From SVFI01 sp045588655 (GTDB taxonomy: Bacteria; Bacillota; Clostridia; Lachnospirales; Lachnospiraceae), in the NCBI GenBank assembly GCA_045588655.1, contig JAZNEP010000043.1:8658-72657 (forward strand): 64,000 nt of DNA. Direction: 5' to 3'. The position numbers and the translations under genes were made by a program. Positions 1-7,509 of this stretch are shown piece by piece (within the stretch, counting starts at the first letter, position 1; each line of letters opens with the position of its first letter). The notes under the pieces were generated by a model. The model did not search any database and was not told the origin of the DNA. It was given only the letters and a program-made list of their open reading frames with translations.

Positions 1-1535
1 GTGAGATTGTCGATCGTCTTATCTATACCCAAAACGGTGTACAGTATCCGAAACAGGAAGAGATTCCGTTTTACAAAAAGCAGACACGTCTTGTACTGGA
101 AAACTGCGGCCGTATTGATGCAGAGTTTATTGGAGAAGCTTGTGCACAGGACGGCTATCAGGCGTTTGCAAAAGCATTATTTGAAATGACACCGCAGGAA
201 GTCATTGATGAGATATTAGAGTCGAATCTGCGCGGCCGTGGAGGCGGCGGTTTCCAGACAGGTTATAAATGGAAACAGGTAGCCAGACAGGAAGAAAAAG
301 TCCGTTATGTTGTATGTAACGGTGATGAGGGTGATCCGGGTGCATTCATGGACAGAAGTATCATGGAAGGTGACCCGCATAAGATGATTGAAGGCATGAT
401 GATTGCAGCATATGCAGTCGGTGCTCAGGAAGGATACATTTATGTGCGTGCAGAGTATCCGCTGGCAATCAGTCGTCTGAAAAAAGCGATTCAGGATGCA
501 GAGGAAGCAGGGTTACTCGGTGACAATATCTTAGGAACCGATTTCTGTTTCCATTTACATATTAACAGAGGTGCAGGTGCGTTTGTGTGTGGTGAAGGAA
601 GTGCCCTAACTGCTTCCATCGAAGGAAACAGAGGTATGCCACGTGTAAAACCGCCGCGTACCGTTGAAAAAGGTTTGTTTGAAAAACCGACAGTATTAAA
701 TAACGTTGAGACTTATGCCAATGTTCCGATGATCATTTTAAACGGTGCGCAGTGGTATAAGGGAATCGGTGCAGAAAACAGTCCGGGTACAAAAGCATTT
801 GCCATTACTGGTAGTGTAAAAAATACCGGTCTTATTGAAGTGCCGATGGGAACGACACTTCGCGAAGTTATCTTCGATATCGGCGGCGGTATCAAAGGGG
901 ATGCTGAGTTTAAGGCAGTTCAGATCGGAGGTCCGTCCGGCGGATGTCTGGTAACACCACAGCTGGATGTCAGCCTTGATTTTGATTCCTTAAAGAAACT
1001 TGGCGCCATGATTGGTTCCGGCGGTCTTGTTGTTATGGACAGCAATACCTGTATGGTGGAAGTGGCTCGTTTCTTTATGAACTTTACGCAGAATGAAAGC
1101 TGCGGAAAATGCGTTCCTTGCCGCGAAGGCACCAAACGTATGTTGGAGATCTTGGAACGCATTGTTGCAGGGCAGGGATGTGTAGAGGATCTGGACCTTT
1201 TAGAAGAATTGGCAACCATGATTACCGACACCGCATTGTGTGGTTTGGGTAAGAGTGCGGCTCTTCCGGTTATGAGTACGTTGAAATTGTTCAGAGAGGA
1301 ATATTTAGAGCACGTGGTTGATAAGAAGTGTAAGACAGGTACCTGCAGCGCGCTTCGTCGCTATGTGATCGATCCGGAGAAATGTAAGGGCTGTTCTAAG
1401 TGTGCCAGAAATTGTCCGGTGAGTGCGATTTCAGGTCAGATAAAAGAACCGTTTACCATTGACAGTTCCGTTTGTATTAAGTGCGGAGCTTGTGAAAGTG
1501 CGTGCCCATTCGGAGCAATCAGCGTAGAGAACTAG
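1..1535 (+). CDS. hydB: NADH-dependent [FeFe] hydrogenase, flavin/NADH-binding beta subunit HydB (5' end missing)
   Basis: The reading frame is open from base 3 through the first ATG at 186, so the gene starts upstream of the window; about 510 residues are visible. This is the NuoF-like 51-kDa subunit that binds FMN and NADH and passes electrons to HydA in the cytoplasm. Numbered from the ATG at 186: a glycine-rich RGRGGGGF FMN/NADH motif at about 16-23, the NGDEGDPGAF block at 45-54, the GAGAFVCGEGSAL block at 129-141, the C306-C309-C312 plus C352 iron-sulfur site (CGKCVPCREG), and a C-terminal ferredoxin domain with two 4Fe-4S motifs (CKGCSKCARNC, CIKCGACESAC). The C-terminal ferredoxin extension is typical of hydrogenase and formate dehydrogenase versions rather than complex I. 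It lies 10 bp upstream of hydA. A small HydC subunit probably precedes it outside the window. Electron bifurcation with ferredoxin is inferred from the family. Confidence 0.95.
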   Translation, partial: EIVDRLIYTQNGVQYPKQEEIPFYKKQTRLVLENCGRIDAEFIGEACAQDGYQAFAKALFEMTPQEVIDEILESNLRGRGGGGFQTGYKWKQVARQEEKVRYVVCNGDEGDPGAFMDRSIMEGDPHKMIEGMMIAAYAVGAQEGYIYVRAEYPLAISRLKKAIQDAEEAGLLGDNILGTDFCFHLHINRGAGAFVCGEGSALTASIEGNRGMPRVKPPRTVEKGLFEKPTVLNNVETYANVPMIILNGAQWYKGIGAENSPGTKAFAITGSVKNTGLIEVPMGTTLREVIFDIGGGIKGDAEFKAVQIGGPSGGCLVTPQLDVSLDFDSLKKLGAMIGSGGLVVMDSNTCMVEVARFFMNFTQNESCGKCVPCREGTKRMLEILERIVAGQGCVEDLDLLEELATMITDTALCGLGKSAALPVMSTLKLFREEYLEHVVDKKCKTGTCSALRRYVIDPEKCKGCSKCARNCPVSAISGQIKEPFTIDSSVCIKCGACESACPFGAISVEN

Positions 1536-1545
1536 GGGGTTAAAG

Positions 1546-3249
1546 ATGAAGTATATTACAATTAACAATAGAAAAGTACCATTTGATGATGAAAAAAATC
1601 TTTTGACCGTAATTCGTAAAGCAGGAATTGATTTGCCGACGTTCTGCTATCATTCCGAACTATCCACTTACGGTGCATGTCGTATGTGTGTAGTGGAAGA
1701 TGAAAGAGGAAGAGTTTTAGCGTCCTGTTCCGAAGAGCCGAGAGACGGAATGGTAATTTATACCAATACGCCGAAATTACAGCATCACAGAAAGATGATT
1801 TTGGAATTATTACTGGCATCTCATTGCAGAGATTGTACCACTTGTCGAAAAAACGGCGTTTGCGAGTTACAGACATTGGCACAGCAGCTTGGTGTGAATT
1901 CCGTGCGTTTTCAGAATACAAAGGAAACAATGCCTATGGATGATTCTTCCAACTGTATTGTAATCGACCCGAATAAATGTATTCTTTGTGGTGATTGTGT
2001 ACGTACTTGTGAAGAAATTCAGGGTATCGGAGTACTTAATTTTGCACATCGCGGTTCGGAAATGCGAGTTATGCCTGCATTTAATAAATGCATGTCAGAA
2101 ACAGATTGTGTAGGATGCGGTCAGTGCCGCGTGGTGTGTCCGACCGGAGCCATTACCATCAAATCAAACGTGCATGAAGTATGGAATGCACTGGCAGATA
2201 AGAATAACAGAGTGGTCGTTCAGATTGCGCCTGCGGTACGTGTTGCCATCGGAGATGAATTCGGTATTCCGAAGGGAGAAAATGCCTTAGGAAAATTAGT
2301 GGCAGCACTTAGAAGAATGGGATTTGAGGAAATTTATGATACAAACTTTGCAGCGGATCTTACGGTAATCGAAGAGTCAAAAGAGTTCCTTGAAAGATTG
2401 GAAAGCGGAGAGAATTTACCTCTGTTTACCTCATGTTGTCCGGGCTGGGTGAAGTTCTGCGAGAACAAATATCCGGAGTTTAGAAAGAATATTTCTACCT
2501 GCCGTTCGCCGCAGCAGATGTTCGGTGCACTCCTGAAGGAAGACGGCCGCATGAAGACAGACGATCCGAGAAAAACAGTCGTAGTTTCCATTATGCCATG
2601 TACGGCTAAGAAAAATGAAATTGTGCGTCCGGAGCATTTTACAGACGGCGAACAGGACGTTGATTATGTACTTACAACCGTAGAAGTAACACGTATGATT
2701 CGGGAGGCAGGTATTGATTTAGCACAGGTACCGTCAGAATCGTTAGATATGCCGTTTGGTCTTGCATCCGGTGCAGGTGCGATCTTCGGAGTAACCGGTG
2801 GTGTGACAGAAGCAGTTCTTCGCCGTATTGTGAACAGCAATCGTCCGGAAGATTTAGAGACCATCAGTTTCATGGGAGTCCGCGGAGATGAAAGTATCAA
2901 AGAAACATCCATCATGGTTGGTGAACGCGAAGTTAAGATTGCTGTCGTAAACGGTCTGGCAAGCGCAGGGGAATTGTTAGAGAAACTTAAGAGCGGAGAA
3001 GTTTATTATGACTTTGTGGAAGTTATGGCCTGCAAACGTGGATGTATCACAGGTGGCGGTCAGCCTACCCCAATCGGTCCGCGTACCAAGAAAGCGCGTA
3101 TGGACGGCCTTTATAACATCGATCAGGCTTCCCAGATCAGACTTTCAAATGAAAATCCGTTCATCACCATGTTATATGACGGTTTATTGAAAGGCAAAGA
3201 GCACAAACTTCTACATAATCATGTGGAGCATGCATGCGATGAGTGCTAA
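1546..3249 (+). CDS. hydA: [FeFe] hydrogenase catalytic subunit HydA
   Basis: Protein of 567 residues that catalyses H2 formation or oxidation. Domains in order: an N-terminal plant-type 2Fe-2S domain (C34, C45, C48, C61), a His-containing 4Fe-4S segment (H93-C94, C97, C100, C106), two 4Fe-4S motifs (CILCGDCVRTC near 145 and CVGCGQCRVVC near 188), then the H-cluster domain. All three H-cluster signatures are present: TSCCPGW (295-301, including the proton-transfer cysteine), MPCTAKKNE (350-358) and EVMACKRGCITGGGQP (492-507). The tail ends in HACDEC. Length and domain order fit the NADH-linked, probably bifurcating, group A3-type enzymes, which agrees with hydB 10 bp upstream. The start has an AGGGGGTTAAAG ribosome-binding region. 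The maturases HydE, HydF and HydG are not in this window. Confidence 0.96.
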   Translation: MKYITINNRKVPFDDEKNLLTVIRKAGIDLPTFCYHSELSTYGACRMCVVEDERGRVLASCSEEPRDGMVIYTNTPKLQHHRKMILELLLASHCRDCTTCRKNGVCELQTLAQQLGVNSVRFQNTKETMPMDDSSNCIVIDPNKCILCGDCVRTCEEIQGIGVLNFAHRGSEMRVMPAFNKCMSETDCVGCGQCRVVCPTGAITIKSNVHEVWNALADKNNRVVVQIAPAVRVAIGDEFGIPKGENALGKLVAALRRMGFEEIYDTNFAADLTVIEESKEFLERLESGENLPLFTSCCPGWVKFCENKYPEFRKNISTCRSPQQMFGALLKEDGRMKTDDPRKTVVVSIMPCTAKKNEIVRPEHFTDGEQDVDYVLTTVEVTRMIREAGIDLAQVPSESLDMPFGLASGAGAIFGVTGGVTEAVLRRIVNSNRPEDLETISFMGVRGDESIKETSIMVGEREVKIAVVNGLASAGELLEKLKSGEVYYDFVEVMACKRGCITGGGQPTPIGPRTKKARMDGLYNIDQASQIRLSNENPFITMLYDGLLKGKEHKLLHNHVEHACDEC

Positions 3250-3269
3250 TTAGTCTATCAAGAACACGC

Positions 3270-3313
3270 AAAGTATCTATAGAGAAAAAAATTTCTCCGT
3301 AGATACTTTTTTT
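3270..3313 (+). terminator. Rho-independent terminator after hydA
   Basis: The arms AAAGTATCTA (3270-3279) and TAGATACTTT (3300-3309) pair perfectly, and an inner GAGAAA/TTTCTC pair extends the stem. A run of T follows directly (3307-3313). It closes the hydrogenase operon. Confidence 0.9.
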
Positions 3314-3356
3314 GCCTGAAAACAGCAAAAATTGCGTGAAAAGGGATTCCATATGA

Positions 3357-3384
3357 TGAAAAAATGCAAATTTTGGTGTATAAT
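3357..3384 (+). promoter_or_regulatory. Possible promoter of the lipoprotein gene at 3475
   Basis: A perfect TATAAT lies at 3379-3384, 90 bp before the start codon. The -35 region (TGAAAA near 3357) is poor, so the call rests on the -10 hexamer and on its place after a terminator. Confidence 0.35.
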
Positions 3385-3474
3385 CAAGGTCGTTAAATTT
3401 TGAAGAGAGAAAAAACGAATGTTTCAAGAGGATATACATGAATATAGTGCGAATTTGAGAAAGGGGATATAACG

Positions 3475-4185
3475 ATGAAAAAAATATTAGCTGTATTTTG
3501 CCTACTGCTGCTGACTCTATGCTTAACTGCCTGCATATATAATCCTCCCGAAGGATGCACGAAAAACCCCCATACATACAAAGAAATATTGGCATTTGCT
3601 AAATCTATAGACCCTAATGCAACTGTTTCGAAAGAATATACGGATATGAAGGACGAATACAGTTGGCCATATCGTGAATGGGAAGCAGTGATAAATGGTG
3701 TGAATTGTCATGTTGCAAGTGTTTCTGATAGGGTGTGGAATGAAGGTGTTATGGCTGGTGAGTTTGTGAAATTCTATTATCGAATAGGGACAGATTATGA
3801 TTATGCAGTTGTTATACAAAACAAACTTGCCGACAAATATCCCGAGTGGAAATGCGAAGAAACTGTGCATGAAAAATATCAGTTTAATAGAGTATTCTTT
3901 CGCTTGGAGATGCCTGAATTTAGAATGTTAGAGGATGGTGAACTTGAGCAAGTTTGGCAAACTGCATGTGAGATCAACGAGGAATACGAAAAACTTGCAA
4001 TAGAAAAAAGGATAGAATTTAGCATCCCTGTACCAGTTGAGTATTGTACTGGCACGGGAGAGGCTTTTCTAAAAAAAGGCTCTCGAGCATTTTCTGATTT
4101 TACTGAAGAAAGCAAGAAAGCTTTTCTAGAAGACTACAAAGAACAATGGGCATTGTTAAAATTAGGCTTGCCAGTGCAATACTAA
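3475..4185 (+). CDS. Putative secreted lipoprotein of unknown function
   Basis: Protein of 236 residues. The N-terminus is a lipoprotein signal: MKK, a leucine-rich core, then the lipobox LTAC with C20 as the predicted lipidated residue. The rest is hydrophilic, rich in Tyr, Trp and Glu, with no catalytic motif I recognise. A GAAAGGGG ribosome-binding site precedes the ATG. The gene stands alone behind a likely promoter at 3379-3384; the next gene begins 87 bp downstream. It is probably anchored to the outer face of the membrane. It could be a DUF-type lipoprotein seen near other accessory genes, but no family is assigned. Confidence 0.75.
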   Translation: MKKILAVFCLLLLTLCLTACIYNPPEGCTKNPHTYKEILAFAKSIDPNATVSKEYTDMKDEYSWPYREWEAVINGVNCHVASVSDRVWNEGVMAGEFVKFYYRIGTDYDYAVVIQNKLADKYPEWKCEETVHEKYQFNRVFFRLEMPEFRMLEDGELEQVWQTACEINEEYEKLAIEKRIEFSIPVPVEYCTGTGEAFLKKGSRAFSDFTEESKKAFLEDYKEQWALLKLGLPVQY

Positions 4186-4272
4186 TCAACAAAATTAACA
4201 ATGTGTTCGGAAAGTCTAATTAGTAAAAGCATGTGAAAATTTATGAAGCTTTTCATATGGAGAATGATATAA

Positions 4273-5058
4273 ATGACGAAAAAGAAAAAGAGAATAGTAA
4301 TTGTATCAATAGTAATTACTTTAGTCTTCTTAATTGTTGCTGCTTTGTATGTAAATCTCAAGGTATTTACGCTCAAAAAGGTTTTAATGGCAGAACAACA
4401 AGAAGTATACATTATGGGGACATTTCATACAGAACATTTTGAACGATATGCAAATTATTCAATAGAGGAAATGGTAAATGCGATAAATAGCATTAAACCT
4501 GATGTTGTATTCATTGAAGCAAGAGAAAACAGTTTTACAGAATATGGAGTGGTAGATGGACCGATAGATATGTGCGTAGCTTATAGCTATTGTTTTGACA
4601 ATAATATTCCTGTCGAAATGATTGACTATTGGGAAATCACGAATGATTCTAAAACGAATACAACTACGGATGAAAGAGATGACCACATTCATAATAACAT
4701 TATGGAAAAGCTTGCTGATTATGGAAACGGAAGAATTCTGGTTATATGTGGATTTGGGCATTTGAACGCGCAGACAGAACGATTGATGGAAGCGGGTGGT
4801 CAAAAACAGCATATTAGTCATAAAAGTGATTTGTTCAAAGGAGAAAATGAGGATTTTGTTTATCCGAGGATGTTATGTGATGTATGGGAAGAAAGAGTTC
4901 TTTTCTACGCACATACGGTGCCGCAGCTGGTTCAAGAAAATGATGCTTTGAATGAAGAAACTAAATCAAATTGGCCAGAGGATGTTGATGATTCTTTCTA
5001 CAACTGGCAGATGGAATACTGCAAATTGTTCGAGGCAAATAATTTGTATATTGACTAA
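4273..5058 (+). CDS. Membrane-anchored TraB/TIKI-like domain protein
   Basis: Protein of 261 residues. An N-terminal transmembrane segment (about residues 8-27) follows a lysine-rich start and suggests a signal anchor. The remainder carries the spaced signature of the TraB/PrgY/GumN/TIKI fold: GTFHTE (H52), a glutamate in FIEAREN (E82) and GFGHLNA (H163). In characterised members such as animal TIKI this fold is a metal-dependent protease, but in most bacterial members the activity is unknown. The His and Glu positions are seen; the function is inferred. A weak GGAG site precedes the ATG. The neighbours are the lipoprotein upstream and a MerR operon downstream, and there is no clear operon partner. 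The assignment rests on short motifs only. Confidence 0.55.
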   Translation: MTKKKKRIVIVSIVITLVFLIVAALYVNLKVFTLKKVLMAEQQEVYIMGTFHTEHFERYANYSIEEMVNAINSIKPDVVFIEARENSFTEYGVVDGPIDMCVAYSYCFDNNIPVEMIDYWEITNDSKTNTTTDERDDHIHNNIMEKLADYGNGRILVICGFGHLNAQTERLMEAGGQKQHISHKSDLFKGENEDFVYPRMLCDVWEERVLFYAHTVPQLVQENDALNEETKSNWPEDVDDSFYNWQMEYCKLFEANNLYID

Positions 5059-5093
5059 TTTATAAATTTGATTATTTCCAAAAACTTTAAAAA

Positions 5094-5130
5094 TAACGTA
5101 GCGTGATATATTGCTTGTCACGCTACGTTA
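5094..5130. repeat. Perfect 13-bp inverted repeat before the MerR gene
   Basis: TAACGTAGCGTGA (5094-5106) and TCACGCTACGTTA (5118-5130) are perfect complements around an 11-nt loop. There is no T-run on the plus strand, and on the minus strand only an interrupted run. It lies 33 bp before the MerR start and its right arm sits inside the likely promoter, so it may be an operator. It could instead be a weak terminator of the gene ending at 5058. Confidence 0.7.
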
Positions 5131-5141
5131 TATACTAATAT
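5111..5141 (+). promoter_or_regulatory. Candidate MerR-type promoter with 19-bp spacer
   Basis: TTGCTT (5111-5116) and TAATAT (5136-5141) are separated by 19 bp, the overlong spacing known for promoters twisted by MerR-family activators. The right arm of the inverted repeat falls in the spacer. The AAGGAGG ribosome-binding site (5151-5157) follows closely. Confidence 0.45.
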
Positions 5142-5163
5142 AGGCCTTGAAAGGAGGCAGGAT

Positions 5164-5892
5164 ATGTCATTATATACAACAGGAGAACTTGCAAAGAAGT
5201 GTAATGTTTCAGTAAGAACGATTCAGTACTATGATGAAAGAGGTATTCTTGTGCCAACGGATTTAACGGAGGGAGGACGAAGACTGTTCTCTGAAAAGGA
5301 TGTTGTCACATTGGAAACAATTTGTTTCTTGAGAGATTTAGATATCTCCATAAAAGATATTGCTGAAATATTGGAATCCGATGAATCAAAAAAAGTAATT
5401 GAGCTTTTGCTTGATGATCAAGATAAAACCCTTCAGGCAGAGATTAAGAAGAAAATGGAGCAATTAGAGAAAATAAAAAACATAAGACGTTTTTTGATTT
5501 CTTTTAAGGATGGCTCCCAAAAAACAATTCATGACATATCATCAATTATGGAAGAAAAAGAAAACCGAAAGAAAATGTACAAAAAAATGCTAATCATAGC
5601 AATTCCGTTAGAGATTATCGAAATTGTCACTTTTGTGATTGGTATATTAAAAGGAATATGGATACCATTTTTTTTGACTATGGCAGTGCTTATTGTTTGT
5701 ACAATCTTTATGTTTGGGTATTGGTATAAACGGATTGAGTATATTTGTCCGGAATGTCATACGAGATTTCAGCCAAAGAAATTAGAAGCATTCTTTGGAA
5801 ATCATACACCAAAGATGAGAAAATTGACTTGCCCTATCTGCAAGAGAAAACGCTGGAGTTTGGAAGTATATAGAAAAGAGGTGGATGCATAA
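5164..5892 (+). CDS. MerR-family regulator with C-terminal membrane segments and zinc ribbon
   Basis: Protein of 242 residues. Residues 1-70 are a MerR winged-helix DNA-binding domain (TTGELAKKCNVSVRTIQYYD, the GRRLFSEKD wing). A coiled coil (about 72-140) follows, as in MerR dimers. Two hydrophobic segments follow (about 142-162 and 166-187), then a zinc ribbon with paired cysteines C195-C198 and C223-C226 ending in WSLEVYRKE. Classical MerR proteins stop after the coiled coil, so this one is predicted to be tethered to the membrane while binding DNA. It overlaps the next gene by one base (ATAATG) and heads a MerR-CPBP-ABC operon. It probably controls its own operon through the repeat and promoter at 5094-5141. 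The ligand is unknown; membrane stress or a peptide is an inference. Confidence 0.8.
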   Translation: MSLYTTGELAKKCNVSVRTIQYYDERGILVPTDLTEGGRRLFSEKDVVTLETICFLRDLDISIKDIAEILESDESKKVIELLLDDQDKTLQAEIKKKMEQLEKIKNIRRFLISFKDGSQKTIHDISSIMEEKENRKKMYKKMLIIAIPLEIIEIVTFVIGILKGIWIPFFLTMAVLIVCTIFMFGYWYKRIEYICPECHTRFQPKKLEAFFGNHTPKMRKLTCPICKRKRWSLEVYRKEVDA

Positions 5893-6779
5893 TGAAAACA
5901 ATAAATATGAGTAAGAAACAATTTGTGATATACATGGCAGTCGCATTTGGGCTGGCTTGGATTTTAGAAATGATAGCAAGTGTTTTTAGTAATAATGGAA
6001 ATCAAATGGTGTTTGCTATTATATTGGTGGTTACCATGTTTATGCCGTTCCTTGGTGTGCTTGTAGCAAGAATCTCACTAAAAGGTATGGGGTGGATACC
6101 GCATTTGAAAGGGAAACTTCGCTATGTATTCTTTGCACTTTGGATGCCTGCGTTATTAAGTATCCTTGGTGGTGTTTTGTTTTTTGCATTCTTTCCGGGT
6201 GCGTTTGATTCAGAATTCTCTACCTTGTATGGTCTTTTAGAAGAAACTGGAGCATTAGAGCAGTTTGAAGCGCAAGGTATCACCATGCCAATGTATCTGC
6301 TGATTACGTCTGTTCAAGCTGTGACAATTGCACCATTTGTGAATATGTTTGTCGCATTAGGCGAAGAGGTCGGTTGGCGAGGTGCGCTATATCCGTATTT
6401 GAAGAAAAAGCTTGGTGACACCAAAGGCCGTATTGTGGGTGGTGCAATCTGGGGGGCTTGGCACTGGCCTATTATGATTTTTGCTGGTTATGAGTATGGA
6501 AAAGAATATATCGGTGCACCGGTACTTGGGCCAATCGTATTCTGTATCTGTACTATTATGATGGGTATTTTACTTGATTATGTATATGAAAAGACAGAAA
6601 CCATTTGGTTGCCATCCCTTATGCATGGTGCTATCAATGCATTTACCATCTTTGCATATCTGGTAAAACCTGAATATTCCAATATGTCAATTCTAGGTCC
6701 GGTATATATCGGTATCATTAGTATGATTCCGATGATTATTGTAGCAGTCATAATTTGTGTAAAGAAACCAAGGAAGTAA
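5892..6779 (+). CDS. CPBP family intramembrane glutamic endopeptidase
   Basis: Integral membrane protein of 295 residues with about eight hydrophobic segments. The CPBP (Abi/CAAX protease) signatures are present: GEEVGWRG (the EExxxR motif) near 156-163, the WGAWHWP motif (second-motif His) near 182-188, and a late SLMHGAINAF segment with a third His. Family members cleave within membranes or, in some bacteriocin loci, contribute to immunity. The start overlaps the MerR stop by one base and the ABC ATPase follows 13 bp later, so the three are co-transcribed. The substrate is unknown. The context suggests processing or protection linked to the exporter encoded next. Confidence 0.85.
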   Translation: MKTINMSKKQFVIYMAVAFGLAWILEMIASVFSNNGNQMVFAIILVVTMFMPFLGVLVARISLKGMGWIPHLKGKLRYVFFALWMPALLSILGGVLFFAFFPGAFDSEFSTLYGLLEETGALEQFEAQGITMPMYLLITSVQAVTIAPFVNMFVALGEEVGWRGALYPYLKKKLGDTKGRIVGGAIWGAWHWPIMIFAGYEYGKEYIGAPVLGPIVFCICTIMMGILLDYVYEKTETIWLPSLMHGAINAFTIFAYLVKPEYSNMSILGPVYIGIISMIPMIIVAVIICVKKPRK

Positions 6780-6792
6780 GAAAGGATACATT

Positions 6793-7509
6793 ATGTTACA
6801 TATCAAAAATCTGACAAAGCATTATAAAGGGAGCAAAAAGGGTGTAACGGATCTTAGTCTAAATGTAGAAGCGGGAGATATTTTTGCTTTTATTGGTCAC
6901 AATGGCGCGGGAAAAACGACTACGCTGAAGTGTGTGGCAGGAATTCATGACTTTGATCAGGGAGAAATCTACATGAATGGTCTGTCTATGAAAGAGGACC
7001 CCTTGGCATGTAAAAGGCAGTTTGCCTATATTCCGGACAATCCGGATTTATTTGACTATCTAACAGGAATTCAGTATTTGAATTTTATGGCAGATGTATT
7101 TCAGGTGTCAGAGAAGGATAGGCAAAATCGTATCGAAAAATATGCAAATGCCTTTGGAATTATGGAGTCCTTAGGAGATTTGATTTCCGCTTATTCACAT
7201 GGAATGAAACAGAAACTGGCAATCATTTCAGCTTTGATACATAAGCCGAAACTGCTTATTTTAGACGAGCCTTTTGTGGGATTGGACCCACAAGCGGCAG
7301 TTGTGCTGAAAAAAACAATGCATGAATTGTGTGAAGAAGGTGGAGCAATTTTCTTTTCTACGCATGTTCTGGATGTAGCAGAAAAGCTATGTAACAAGGT
7401 GGCGATTATTAAGGATGGAACCTTGATAAAAACAGGTAACATGGAAGATGTTGTGAAAGATGGTATTTCTCTTGAGGATATTTTCATGGAGGTAATCTGC
7501 GATGAATAA
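6793..7509 (+). CDS. ABC transporter ATP-binding protein
   Basis: Cytoplasmic ATPase of 238 residues. Walker A is GHNGAGKTT (about 35-43), the signature motif is SHGMKQK (about 135), Walker B is LLILDEPFVGLDP (about 153-165), and the switch His lies in FFSTHVLDVAE. It is a single-domain, ABC-2 exporter-type ATPase. It overlaps the permease gene by 8 bp (7502-7509), showing translational coupling. The RBS is GAAAGGA. The substrate is unknown; lipid, peptide or antimicrobial export or immunity are all possible. Confidence 0.92.
   Translation: MLHIKNLTKHYKGSKKGVTDLSLNVEAGDIFAFIGHNGAGKTTTLKCVAGIHDFDQGEIYMNGLSMKEDPLACKRQFAYIPDNPDLFDYLTGIQYLNFMADVFQVSEKDRQNRIEKYANAFGIMESLGDLISAYSHGMKQKLAIISALIHKPKLLILDEPFVGLDPQAAVVLKKTMHELCEEGGAIFFSTHVLDVAEKLCNKVAIIKDGTLIKTGNMEDVVKDGISLEDIFMEVICDE

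Noticed and set aside
1..189. 62-codon frame starting at the first base
   Set aside because: Another frame is open from base 3 and continues into HydB with correct family sequence, so this one is a shadow.
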